From positions 1 through 37,326 of the forward strand of contig JBBSVE010000009.1 in the NCBI GenBank assembly GCA_038233815.1: a DNA stretch of 37,326 nt, read 5' to 3'. The notes beneath the pieces are model-generated. The model ran no database searches. It was not told the origin of the DNA and was given only the letters and a program-made list of their open reading frames with translations. Positions 8,979 to 17,685 of this stretch are shown piece by piece; position 1 is the stretch's first letter; each line of letters opens with the position of its first letter. The translations under genes and the position numbers were made by a program. Origin of the DNA: JBBSVE01 sp038233815 (lineage in GTDB: Bacteria; Pseudomonadota; Alphaproteobacteria; Rhodobacterales; Rhodobacteraceae).

Positions 8979-9515
8979 TCAGTCCTTCGGCGCGGGGGGG
9001 CAGCCCGGGGGGGCGTCGTTGCCGTCGAACACCTCGGCGCCGCAGGGGTTGATCTGGTTCCAGGCGAACGCACGGCCGTCGTCCATCACGGCCACCACGC
9101 GGTCGACGCCGTAGGTGATGTTTTCCTGCCCCATGTAGGCCACGGCCTGACCGTCCTCCAGCGCGCGCCCGATGGTCTTGGCGTCAAAGCAGGAAAACCA
9201 CGAGGGCGCGATGAGCGGGGTGGCATTATCGTAGACGCGGTAGGTCTCCGTCATCATTGCCATGCTTTGCGCGGTGTGGAAGCAGGCGCGAAAGCGGATC
9301 GGGGAGCTGTCGGCGTCGATCGCGGTCAGGTCGTCGGTCAGGATCGGCTCCTCCACGCCGGCCAATGTGGTGAGGCGGATCTGCGCCTCGGGCGAGGTCG
9401 CGGGGATCTCGCGGTAGAAGGCGTAGACCTGCGTGTAATAGACGCCGAAGCCGACGAGGAGGGCGGAAATCACGATGGCACCTGTGAGGATCTGTCCGGT
9501 GGTCGGGCGCGTCAT
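8979..9515 (-). CDS. DUF6446-like single-pass membrane protein between glyQ and glyS
   Basis: A 178-residue protein with one N-terminal membrane anchor (about residues 8-30) and a soluble part predicted to face the periplasm. Four cysteines (78, 109, 158, 172) are well placed for two disulfide bonds. No catalytic motif is recognised. It resembles an alphaproteobacterial family of unknown function that I recall as DUF6446; this assignment is from memory. The ATG at 9515 overlaps the glyQ stop codon in an ATGA arrangement, and glyS begins 2 bp after its end, so all three are almost certainly translated from one message. A larger open frame reaches 10268, but that part lies antisense-free inside glyQ in another frame and is a shadow. 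Why a membrane protein sits between the two synthetase subunits is unknown. Confidence 0.83.
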   Translation of the reverse strand: MTRPTTGQILTGAIVISALLVGFGVYYTQVYAFYREIPATSPEAQIRLTTLAGVEEPILTDDLTAIDADSSPIRFRACFHTAQSMAMMTETYRVYDNATPLIAPSWFSCFDAKTIGRALEDGQAVAYMGQENITYGVDRVVAVMDDGRAFAWNQINPCGAEVFDGNDAPPGCPPAPKD

Positions 9516-10429
9516 GCGGCGGCCGCGTCGGTCTGGACGAACGCATCCGCGCAGGCGCGTGCCAACGCGCGCACCCGGCCGATATAGGCTTGCCGCTCGG
9601 TCACGGAGATCACGCCGCGGGCGTCCAGAAGGTTGAAGAGGTGGCTTGCCTTGATGCACTGGTCGTAGGCGGGATGGGCCATGACGATCGTTCGGCCCGC
9701 CTTGTCGGGCTGTTCTGCCCCAAGGATGCGGGCGCACTCGGCCTCCGCATCCTCGAAATGCTTGAGCAGCATCGCGGTGTCGGCCTGATCGAAATTCCAG
9801 CGCGAATATTCCCGCTCGGTCTGGCGAAAGATGTCGCCGTAGGTCAGCGGGATCGGCGCGGAAGGATCGTTGAACGGCATTTCCATGACATGATCCACGC
9901 CGAGGACATACATCGCCAGACGCTCCAGCCCGTAAGTCAGCTCGCCGGAGATGGGGTTGCAGTCGTGCCCGCCGACCTGCTGGAAGTAGGTGAACTGGCT
10001 CACCTCCATCCCGTCGCACCAGACCTCCCACCCCAGACCCCAGGCGCCCAGTGTCGGGCTTTCCCAGTCGTCCTCCACGAAGCGGATGTCGTGGAGGGCC
10101 GCGTCGATGCCGATGGCTACGAGCGATCCCAGATAGAGCGCCTGCAGATCGGGGGGCGAGGGTTTGATGAGCACCTGATATTGGTAGTAATGCTGGAGCC
10201 GGTTCGGATTGTCGCCGTAGCGCCCGTCGGTCGGGCGGCGCGAGGGCTGGACGTAAGCCGCAGCCCACGGTCTTGCGCCAAGGCTGCGCAGCGTGGTGGC
10301 GGGATGGAACGTGCCGGCGCCCACCTCCATGTCGTAGGGTTGCAGGATCGCGCAGCCCTTACCGGCCCAATAGGTCATCAGGCGCAGGATGATCTCCTGA
10401 AAGCTCCGGGGGGGCGGTGCGGCGGTCAT
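9512..10429 (-). CDS. glyQ: Glycyl-tRNA synthetase alpha subunit
   Basis: A 305-residue class II synthetase alpha subunit, which carries the catalytic site for glycyl-adenylate formation. Recognisable blocks are FQEIILRLMTYWAGKGC near the start, LQPYDMEVGAGTFHPAT, RRPTDGRYGDNPNRLQHYYQ (conserved in all GlyQ), WCDGMEVSQFTYFQQVGG and the LTYGLERLAMY motif-3 region. Length is normal. ATG 10429 is chosen because the conserved part starts 8 residues later and an AGAGGAGG ribosome site lies 13-20 bp upstream; the open frame extends to 10492 without support. It is the first gene of the glyQ / DUF6446-like / glyS / PPDK-like transcription unit, reading from a good sigma-70-type promoter at 10464-10492, and it diverges from the gene at 10601. 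Confidence 0.96.
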   Translation of the reverse strand: MTAAPPPRSFQEIILRLMTYWAGKGCAILQPYDMEVGAGTFHPATTLRSLGARPWAAAYVQPSRRPTDGRYGDNPNRLQHYYQYQVLIKPSPPDLQALYLGSLVAIGIDAALHDIRFVEDDWESPTLGAWGLGWEVWCDGMEVSQFTYFQQVGGHDCNPISGELTYGLERLAMYVLGVDHVMEMPFNDPSAPIPLTYGDIFRQTEREYSRWNFDQADTAMLLKHFEDAEAECARILGAEQPDKAGRTIVMAHPAYDQCIKASHLFNLLDARGVISVTERQAYIGRVRALARACADAFVQTDAAAA

Positions 10430-10463
10430 CGGGTTCTCTTGGCCTCCTCTGGCGCGCGCCCCG

Positions 10464-10492
10464 TCCATAGGGGCAAGGGGCGCGGGGGTCAA
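10464..10492 (-). promoter_or_regulatory. Putative sigma-70 promoter of the glyQ operon
   Basis: On the minus strand TTGACC (10487-10492) and TATGGA (10464-10469) are separated by exactly 17 bp. The -10 element ends 34 bp before the glyQ start codon. Spacing and sequence fit a housekeeping promoter. Confidence 0.65.
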
Positions 10493-10600
10493 TGCGGGGC
10501 TCTGCAGCCTCAGGTTGCGCGCGGCGATCCCCGGGGACTGGCCAACGGGCGCGGTTTGTGGTTTCGCAAGGGGATATGCGTCAGAAGGGCGGGGATTCCC

Positions 10601-12304
10601 ATGCGACAGTTCGTGATCTGGGTCGGCCTCTGGACGCTATGCCTCGCCGGAGCGGCCGTGGCGCAGGACAGCGCCTGGGTGCAGGTCGAGGCACAGCCGA
10701 CGCTGGGGCAGGCCGAGACGCGCGCCGGGGCCTATGCGGCGGCCTTCGGAAATATCGTGGGGTTCCGCATGGCTTCGGGCTGGTATGCCATCGTGTTGGG
10801 GCCCTATGCGCCCGACGAGGCGGCAGCACGGCTGGCCGAACTCCGGGCCGAGAACCTGATCCCGCGCGACAGCTATATCGCGAGCGGGACGGACTACGGC
10901 GGCGCGTTCTACCCTGACGGCGCGACCCCGATGCCCGCCGCAGGTCCAGTCCCCGCAGCACCGTCCTTCGCCGAGCCGGAGGAGACCGAGGCGCAGTCCC
11001 GCGCGTCCGAGGCCGCTCTGAGCCCGTCCGAGAAGATGGACGTTCAGGCCGCCCTGAAGGCTGCGGGATTCTACGCCGGTGCGGTCGATGGCGCGATCGG
11101 GCCGGGCACGCGCGATTCGATGGCCGCGTGGCAGGAGGCGAACGGCCATTTCCCCTCGGGCATCCTGACCGGCGCGCAGCGCGATACCCTGCTGGCGGAA
11201 ACCCGGCGCAACGCGACCGAACTCGACCTGCGGACCGTCACCGAGAACGAGGCGGGGATCGAGATCGCGCTCCCCTTGGCGCTGGTCCGGTTCGACGATT
11301 ACAAACCGCCCTTCGTGCATTATGCCGAGAAGGACGGCTCCGGCGTCCGCGCGGCCCTTCTGAGCGCGCCCGGAACGTCGGCGGACCTCGCGGCCCTCTA
11401 CGACACGCTCCAGACCCTGCAGGCGGTGCCGCGCACCGGGCCGCGCACGCTGGGCGGCACGGCCTTCACCGTCGAGGGCACGGACGCCACCGGGGCGGCC
11501 TATGCCCATGCGGAATTCCGGGACGGGATGATCAAGGGCTACATGCTGCTCTGGGACCCGGCGCGCGCCGACAAGGCCTTGCGCGCACTGGCCGCGATGA
11601 AGCGGAGCTTCCGGCCTGTCGGCAACCGCGCGCTCGATCCGGGTCTGGTCGCGTTGAGCGACGTTCAGCGGCGCAACCTCATGGCGGGGATGAAGGTGCG
11701 CCGCCCTGCCCTTTCGCGCTCGGGCTTCTTCGTCGATGCGGCGGGTGCGGTCGTGACCACCCCGGAGGTGCTGGAGGGCTGCCGGAGGATCACGCTCGAC
11801 CGCGACCGGGAGGCGCGTGTGGCGTTTCGCGACGAAGCGCTGGGCGTGGCGCTGCTGATGCCCGTGGCCCCGCTCGCCCCCCGCGCGGTGGCTGTCTTCG
11901 CAGGTCCGGCGCGGGTCGGTGCGGCGGTCCGTGTGGCGGGCTATTCCTACGAGGGCGCGCTGCCCGCGGCGACGCTGACCTCGGGGACGGTGGAGGATGT
12001 GACGGGCCTCGACGGGGCGTCCGGGGTCAACCGGCTTGCCGCGGGCGTGCTGCCGGGCGATGCGGGCGGGCCGGTGCTCGACGCGTCCGGGGCGGTGCTG
12101 GGGATGCTCATGCCGCCCGGCGGCGGGGATGCGCGGACCTTGCCGGGCAATGTCGCGCTCATCGCCACCGCCGCCCGTCTGGCGGCGCGTCTGGACGAGG
12201 CGGGGATCGCGGTCCGGACAGCACCTGCCGCCCCGCCGCTGGCGCCGGACGCAATGAACGCGCGGGGCGCCGACCTCACCGTGCTGGTGTCGTGCTGGAA
12301 GTGA
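10601..12304 (+). CDS. Secreted peptidoglycan-binding protein with an inactive trypsin-like domain
   Basis: A 567-residue exported protein: signal peptide (1-20, ending AAVAQ), a SPOR-like region (about 24-95, with GWYAIVLGPYA), a low-complexity linker, a peptidoglycan-binding repeat (146-198, VQAALKAAGFYAGAVDGAIG) and, from about 375 to 540, the outline of a trypsin/HtrA-like fold (SGFFVDAAGAVVTT, then LPGDAGGPVLD). The catalytic residues are gone: the His position is Glu389 (TTPEV for TNAHV), the Asp position is Gly415 (GVALL for DLALL), and the Ser position is Ala488 (GDAGGP for GDSGGP). It is thus likely a cell-wall-associated binding or scaffold protein, not a protease. ATG 10601 is set by the signal peptide; the open frame upstream to 9590 is the reverse side of glyQ. 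It stands alone, divergent from glyQ, and ends 6 bp from the stop of trkH. Confidence 0.87.
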   Translation: MRQFVIWVGLWTLCLAGAAVAQDSAWVQVEAQPTLGQAETRAGAYAAAFGNIVGFRMASGWYAIVLGPYAPDEAAARLAELRAENLIPRDSYIASGTDYGGAFYPDGATPMPAAGPVPAAPSFAEPEETEAQSRASEAALSPSEKMDVQAALKAAGFYAGAVDGAIGPGTRDSMAAWQEANGHFPSGILTGAQRDTLLAETRRNATELDLRTVTENEAGIEIALPLALVRFDDYKPPFVHYAEKDGSGVRAALLSAPGTSADLAALYDTLQTLQAVPRTGPRTLGGTAFTVEGTDATGAAYAHAEFRDGMIKGYMLLWDPARADKALRALAAMKRSFRPVGNRALDPGLVALSDVQRRNLMAGMKVRRPALSRSGFFVDAAGAVVTTPEVLEGCRRITLDRDREARVAFRDEALGVALLMPVAPLAPRAVAVFAGPARVGAAVRVAGYSYEGALPAATLTSGTVEDVTGLDGASGVNRLAAGVLPGDAGGPVLDASGAVLGMLMPPGGGDARTLPGNVALIATAARLAARLDEAGIAVRTAPAAPPLAPDAMNARGADLTVLVSCWK

Positions 12305-12310
12305 CGTGCC

Positions 12311-13759
12311 TCAGCGTCGCCAGAAGGACGGCAGCACCACCACCATGATCGCCAGAAGCCCGAGCCGCCCGAGGATCATCGCCAGCGTCATCACCGCCAC
12401 CGCTCCGGCGGGATAGTCGATGAACGTCCCGGTCCGCGCGACCAGCGGCCCGAAGCCGTAGCCCACGTTGCCGAGCGTGGTCCAGACGCCGAACATTGCC
12501 GACACCGTATCGACCCCGAACAGCGTCAGCGCCACCGTCATCGTGCCCAGCAGCAGAATGTAGCCGGTGATGAACATGATGATCGCGTCGAGCACATCCA
12601 TCCCCACGCGCCGGTGCTCGTATTTCACCAGCGTCACGGAGTTGGGGCTGATGATCTGCCCGATCTGCTGGCGCAGCGCCGCCATCGCAAGCTGCACACG
12701 AAACACACTCAACCCCGCTGCGGAGGAGCCCGAGCACGCCCCTACGGTGCCCAGCACATAGGCCACGATCAGAACGAACGCCCCCCACGACGCGAAGGTC
12801 CCCGACCCGTAGCCGGTGGAGGACATGATCGACGTCAGGTTGAAGAGCGACTCGCGGAAGGCGGGCTCCAACCCCTGATCGGACACCGAAACGCGCCAAA
12901 GCGTCACGATCACCACCGCCGTCAGCAGCCAGCGCAGATAGGCGCGCACCTGCTCGTCCTGCCACAGCGGGCGTGCCGAGCCGTTCACGAGCTGGACGTA
13001 GCGGATGTAGGGCAGGCTCCCCAGCAGCATGAAGATCGTTCCCGCATATTCCCCCGCGCCGGGATATTTCGCGAACGACAGGTCCGACGACGAGAACCCC
13101 CCCGTCGAGATCGTGGTCAGCCCGTTCACGACCGCGTCGAGCGGCGTCATGCCAATGAACTGGTAGGCGAGGATGCAGAACACCGTCAGCCCGATGTAGA
13201 CCCCGGCCAGCTGGCGCGCGATGTCGTCGGCGCGGGGAAGCTCTTTGCCGAACGTGTCGAAACCCTCGGTGCGGAAGAATTGCATCCCGCCCACCCGCAT
13301 CACCGGCAGAAAGATCATCGCGATGAAGGCAATCCCGAGCCCGCCGAGCCAGTTCAGCATTCCGCGCCAGATCAGGAGGCCGGTGGGCAGCCGATCGAGC
13401 CCGGTGATCATCGTGGCCCCGGTGGTGGTGATACCGCTCACCGCCTCGAAATAGGCGTCCTCGAACGGCAGGCGCGGTGCGCCGATCCAGAAAGGCAGAC
13501 CGCCGAAGAGCGGCACCAGCGTCCAGATCCCGACGGTCAGCAGATAGGCCTGCTTCACCCCCAGCGCGCCCCGGAGCCGGTTGCGCGTGGTCAGCACGAC
13601 GAGCACGCCGATGATCCCGGTCGTGACACCCGACTGAATGAAGGCGCGCCAGTTGTCGGACCCATTGCGCGCGTCCGCGATGGCGGGCAACAGCATCACG
13701 ATCGCAAGCACGATCAGGATACGCCCGATCACGTAGGCGACGGGTCGGATGTCGATCAT
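12311..13759 (-). CDS. trkH: TrkH-family potassium uptake membrane subunit
   Basis: A 482-residue integral membrane protein with about ten hydrophobic helices arranged as four M1-P-M2 repeats. The four selectivity-filter loops are visible: TTTGAT, STGGFS, SSTGYGSG and GNVGYGFG. Each has the central glycine that lines the K+ path. Such proteins import K+ together with the regulatory NAD-binding subunit TrkA; no trkA gene is present here, as is common, since trkA is usually elsewhere. Length is normal (E. coli TrkH 483). Start ATG 13759 precedes the first helix directly. Convergent with the 10601-12304 gene, and separated from folE2 upstream by 73 bp, which holds a possible promoter. Could also be called KtrB-like, but the long form with about ten helices fits TrkH better. 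Confidence 0.94.
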   Translation of the reverse strand: MIDIRPVAYVIGRILIVLAIVMLLPAIADARNGSDNWRAFIQSGVTTGIIGVLVVLTTRNRLRGALGVKQAYLLTVGIWTLVPLFGGLPFWIGAPRLPFEDAYFEAVSGITTTGATMITGLDRLPTGLLIWRGMLNWLGGLGIAFIAMIFLPVMRVGGMQFFRTEGFDTFGKELPRADDIARQLAGVYIGLTVFCILAYQFIGMTPLDAVVNGLTTISTGGFSSSDLSFAKYPGAGEYAGTIFMLLGSLPYIRYVQLVNGSARPLWQDEQVRAYLRWLLTAVVIVTLWRVSVSDQGLEPAFRESLFNLTSIMSSTGYGSGTFASWGAFVLIVAYVLGTVGACSGSSAAGLSVFRVQLAMAALRQQIGQIISPNSVTLVKYEHRRVGMDVLDAIIMFITGYILLLGTMTVALTLFGVDTVSAMFGVWTTLGNVGYGFGPLVARTGTFIDYPAGAVAVMTLAMILGRLGLLAIMVVVLPSFWRR

Positions 13760-13786
13760 GGGTCACGCATGGGCATCTGGCGGCCA

Positions 13787-13815
13787 GCGGTAAGCGCCGC
13801 CTGCCAAAAGGTCAA
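13787..13815 (-). promoter_or_regulatory. Possible promoter of trkH
   Basis: TTGACC (13810-13815) is followed after 17 bp by TACCGC (13787-13792), 27 bp before the trkH start codon. The -35 box is good and the -10 box is poor, so this is tentative. Confidence 0.35.
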
Positions 13816-13832
13816 TCGCGGCCCCGCCGCCG

Positions 13833-14909
<1,077 letters not shown>

Positions 14910-14952
14910 GGCGCTGTCCCCCGTCGAGGCCTGCCTGCCCCGTTCCCGCACC

Positions 14953-14981
14953 AATATAGGGGGGGTGCCGCCGATCCTCAA
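14953..14981 (-). promoter_or_regulatory. Putative sigma-70 promoter of folE2
   Basis: TTGAGG (14976-14981) and TATATT (14953-14958) on the minus strand are 17 bp apart, with a run of seven C in the spacer. The -10 box lies 43 bp before the folE2 ATG. This is one of the best promoter matches in the window. Confidence 0.65.
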
Positions 14982-15000
14982 CGCCCTTGCCGCACCCCCG

Positions 15001-16182
15001 TCAGACCGCCGAGAGCGCGCCCAGAATGTCGTCCATGATGTCGCCGGGGTCTTCCAGACCGACGGAAAGACGGATCAGTCCCGGCGTGATGCCCATCGTG
15101 GCCTTCCGGTCATCCGACAGGCGCTGGTGGGTCGTCGTCGCAGGATGCGTGGCAATGCTTTTCGCATCGCCGAGGTTGTTGGAGATTTTCACGATCCTGA
15201 GCGCGTTCATGAAACGGAAGGCGCCATCGCGGCCGGAGGCCAGATCGAACGTGACGACGGTGCCACCCGACCCCATCTGCCGCATCGCGAGATCGTGCTG
15301 CGGATGGTCCGCAAGCCCCGGATAGATCACCCGCGACAGCGCCGCGTGGCCCTCGAGCGCCTGCGCCAGCTGCATTGCCCCCTCCGCCATCGCACGGCAA
15401 CGCAGGTCCATCGTCACCAGACCGTTGAGCATGATCCACGCGGTAAAGGGGCTCATGGAGCCGCCGGTATGTTTCATGTAGGGCTCGACGGTCGTTCTGA
15501 TGAAATCGCGGCGTCCGCAGATCACCCCGCCCAGCGCGCGCCCGCCGCCGTCGATATGCTTGGTCGCGGAATAGACCACCACGTCAGCCCCCTGCGCCAC
15601 GGCGCCAGAAAAGATCGGCGTGGCGAAGACGTTGTCGCAGATCACCACCGCGCCGACCCGATGCGCGATCGCTGAAACTGCTGCGATATCAATCATCTCC
15701 AGCGTGGGGTTCGACAGGGACTCGAAGAACACCGCCTTCGTGTCCGGCGTCACCGCTGCCTCCCACTGGGCGAGGTCCGGGCCGTCGACGAACGCGACCT
15801 CGACGCCGTAGCGGGTCAGCACCTCCTCGAGAATATAGAGGCACGAGCCGAAGAGCGCGCGCGAGCTGACGACCCGGTCGCCCGCCTTCAGCATCGAGGT
15901 GAGCGCCCCCGACACCGCCGCCATTCCCGACGCGGTGGCGAACGCATCCTCGGTGCCCTCGATGGCCGCGATCCGCTCCTCGAAGCTGCGCACGGTGGGG
16001 TTGCCGTAGCGGGCGTAGATGAACTCGTCCGGGCCGGACTTGATGAAACGCGCCTCCGCCTCCTCGGCCGACGCATAGGCAAACCCTTGAGTCAGGAAGA
16101 TCGCCTCCGCCATCTCGCCATACTGGCTGCGGCGGGTGCCCTCATGCACCGCCATCGTGCGCGCTTTCCAGTCGTTCGCCAT
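15001..16182 (-). CDS. metZ: O-succinylhomoserine sulfhydrylase
   Basis: A 393-residue PLP enzyme of the Cys/Met metabolism family. It makes homocysteine directly from O-succinylhomoserine and sulfide in methionine synthesis. The PLP lysine is Lys208 in YSATKHIDGGGR; RYGNPTV, ATASGMAAV, ESLSNPT and DNVFATP are the usual fold blocks. The long aligned block GGVICG and the ending ISVGLEDPGD-type sequence (RLSVGLEDPGDI) agree with MetZ more than with cystathionine gamma-synthase, though MetB/MetC-like activities cannot be fully separated by eye. Start 16182 (MANDWKARTMAVHEG) has AGGGAT just upstream; the frame to 16254 is leader. The 215-bp divergent region upstream holds a structured RNA candidate. 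Single-gene unit, followed 91 bp later by folE2. Confidence 0.92.
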   Translation of the reverse strand: MANDWKARTMAVHEGTRRSQYGEMAEAIFLTQGFAYASAEEAEARFIKSGPDEFIYARYGNPTVRSFEERIAAIEGTEDAFATASGMAAVSGALTSMLKAGDRVVSSRALFGSCLYILEEVLTRYGVEVAFVDGPDLAQWEAAVTPDTKAVFFESLSNPTLEMIDIAAVSAIAHRVGAVVICDNVFATPIFSGAVAQGADVVVYSATKHIDGGGRALGGVICGRRDFIRTTVEPYMKHTGGSMSPFTAWIMLNGLVTMDLRCRAMAEGAMQLAQALEGHAALSRVIYPGLADHPQHDLAMRQMGSGGTVVTFDLASGRDGAFRFMNALRIVKISNNLGDAKSIATHPATTTHQRLSDDRKATMGITPGLIRLSVGLEDPGDIMDDILGALSAV

Positions 16183-16223
16183 ATCCCTGCCCTTACCCGA
16201 TTGCCGGAGGCGAACAGCAAACG

Positions 16224-16280
16224 GACCGCCCCGGAGACGCCAGCGGCGTCGCACGGAGTTTCCCTACTCAAGCCCCGGTC
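16224..16280 (-). promoter_or_regulatory. Structured leader RNA candidate upstream of metZ
   Basis: In the metZ direction, outer arms GACCG (16276-16280) and CGGTC (16224-16228) enclose two hairpins: GAGT/ACTC (16256-16269) and GACGCC/GGCGTC with a three-base loop (16236-16250). Together they make a compact three-way-junction shape of 57 nt ending 41 nt before the start codon. Methionine genes in alphaproteobacteria often carry SAM-sensing leaders. I looked for the SAM-II pattern and do not find its A-rich 3' segment, so the class is unknown. Confidence 0.35.
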
Positions 16281-16312
16281 GAAGATCAACCGCGTCGCCA
16301 CGCAACCGGCAA

Positions 16313-16341
16313 TTGACGCGCGGACCGGGGCTGTGCACTCT
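16313..16341 (+). promoter_or_regulatory. Possible promoter of the VPLPA-CTERM gene
   Basis: TTGACG (16313-16318) and CACTCT (16336-16341) are 17 bp apart, 56 bp before the start codon. The -35 box is strong and the -10 box weak. A GAGGAGG ribosome site follows at 16382-16388. Confidence 0.3.
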
Positions 16342-16397
16342 GATCGCCACGCGCCATATCGGGCGTGATCCGTGTCGTTGTGAGGAGGCACTGAATT

Positions 16398-17048
16398 ATG
16401 ATGAAACACCTTGCCGCGTCTGTCTCGGCCCTGTTTCTCGCCTCGATGGCGGCGGCGGGCACGGTCATCCCGGATACGGATCTTTACACCCGTGAATACT
16501 TTTCCCGTGATGAATATTATGAGTTTCCGAGCACCTGCTACGAGTTCAACCTCTGCGAGATGCGGACCAAGGTCTCGATCTTCTCGACAGACGGTTGGCA
16601 GACAGCCCGAGCGGTGTTTTCCACGTTCGAGAGAATTGGATTTCAGGATGGCGGGTCCGATGTGGGCCAAGACGGTCATTTCCTTCTCGCCATCGACGGG
16701 CCGATCCGCTCCACCGGCGGGTATCTGAGCGATGATGACGATGGACAGTACTTCGGTGACGGCACACCGCTGCGGATCCTGATCGGTGACAGGACGCACG
16801 ACGCCTGGTCCGCACTCAGCAACCGTTTCTATCTGGAGGCGGGCTTCTACTGCGGTGAGTTCTACCACAGAGCGGCCATCCAGCTGCTGAACCGGTCACG
16901 CCCCCGCTACGATTTCTCGCTGTTCAACACCCTCGACCCGTCCATCTCCCCGGTGCCCTTGCCCGCGTCGATGCCGCTGTTGCTGACGGGCCTCGGCCTT
17001 GCCGGGGTCGTTGCGCGGCGCCGGACGCGGATCGCTCAGGGCTCTTAA
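16398..17048 (+). CDS. Secreted protein with VPLPA-CTERM sorting signal
   Basis: A 216-residue exported protein. Residues 1-20 form a signal peptide ending SMAAAG. The C-terminus from residue 186 is a classic VPLPA-CTERM tail: VPLPAS, a hydrophobic helix, then an arginine cluster (ARRRTR). Such tails are recognised by an exosortase (archaeosortase-like) system that cleaves and anchors or exports the protein, usually in bacteria that make extracellular polysaccharide. The body (about 22-180) has several Cys (TCYEFNLC near 47-53 and FYCGEF near 154) and many aromatic and acidic residues, but I recognise no catalytic domain. Two adjacent ATG codons (16398 and 16401) follow GAGGAGG; the first has the better spacing. 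No exosortase gene is in this window. Function unknown. Confidence 0.85.
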   Translation: MMKHLAASVSALFLASMAAAGTVIPDTDLYTREYFSRDEYYEFPSTCYEFNLCEMRTKVSIFSTDGWQTARAVFSTFERIGFQDGGSDVGQDGHFLLAIDGPIRSTGGYLSDDDDGQYFGDGTPLRILIGDRTHDAWSALSNRFYLEAGFYCGEFYHRAAIQLLNRSRPRYDFSLFNTLDPSISPVPLPASMPLLLTGLGLAGVVARRRTRIAQGS

Positions 17049-17069
17049 CGGAGGGAAATTCCCTGACGG

Positions 17070-17672
17070 CTACTTCTTCGGCGTCTCGGTGCCGTGGCGT
17101 TTGAAGAGACCGCCCTGCGTCATGAAGAACGCAAACAGCGCCGCCGTGAGGCCGAAAGTCTTGAACGCCACCCAGACCTCGGTGGAGAAGCCGCGCCAGA
17201 TCACCTCGTTCAGCACCGCGAGAATCACGAAGAACACCGTCACCCGTCGGGTCAGGATCATCCAACCCTCTTCGGTCATAGGCAGCACCTCGCCGATCAG
17301 CGACTTGAGGTAGCTCTGCCCGCGCCACAGGCCGAAACCCAACATGGCGGCAAACAGCAGATAGATGATCGTCGGCTTCATCTTGAAGAACCGCTCGTCG
17401 TTAAGCCAGACCGAGAGACCGCCAAACACCACGACGAGGATCAGCGTCAGGATCTGCATTTTGGAGACCTTGCCGGTCAGCCACCACAGGATCCCCGTGG
17501 ACAACAAGAGAAGCGGCACGAAGAGCGCCGTGGCCACGATGAAGCCGTGATACTCCGTCCCGCCGATGGTGACGATCCGGTCCTTCATCCGCAGATAGAT
17601 CACGAAGAACGCGATCACCGGCCCGAGGTCGAGCGCGAGCTTCAGCCCCGATCCTATTTTCCGTTCCGCCAT
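17070..17672 (-). CDS. yciB: YciB/IspZ-family inner membrane protein
   Basis: A 200-residue protein with five to six hydrophobic helices, starting with KLALDLGPVIAFFVIYL, which is the typical opening of the YciB (intracellular septation protein A) family. Further family blocks are FGGLSVWLNDERFFKMKPT and LNEVIWRGFSTEVWVAFKTFG. YciB is reported to interact with cell-division and envelope-synthesis proteins and to affect envelope integrity; its exact biochemical role is not settled. The C-terminus is a little longer than in E. coli (179 residues). The gene follows the DMT permease gene by 13 bp, with ftsY 64 bp further upstream on the same strand, so ftsY, the permease and yciB may form one unit; this pairing of ftsY and yciB is common in alphaproteobacteria. 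Confidence 0.94.
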   Translation of the reverse strand: MAERKIGSGLKLALDLGPVIAFFVIYLRMKDRIVTIGGTEYHGFIVATALFVPLLLLSTGILWWLTGKVSKMQILTLILVVVFGGLSVWLNDERFFKMKPTIIYLLFAAMLGFGLWRGQSYLKSLIGEVLPMTEEGWMILTRRVTVFFVILAVLNEVIWRGFSTEVWVAFKTFGLTAALFAFFMTQGGLFKRHGTETPKK

Positions 17673-17685
17673 GTCCCCTCCCGCC

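Noticed and set aside
9590..10600. Extended N-terminus of the peptidoglycan-binding protein
   Set aside because: This part is antisense to glyQ, and a proper signal peptide begins at 10601.
16183..16397. Classical SAM-II riboswitch upstream of metZ
   Set aside because: The A-rich 3' segment and pseudoknot pattern expected for SAM-II are not seen. Kept only as an unclassified structured leader.
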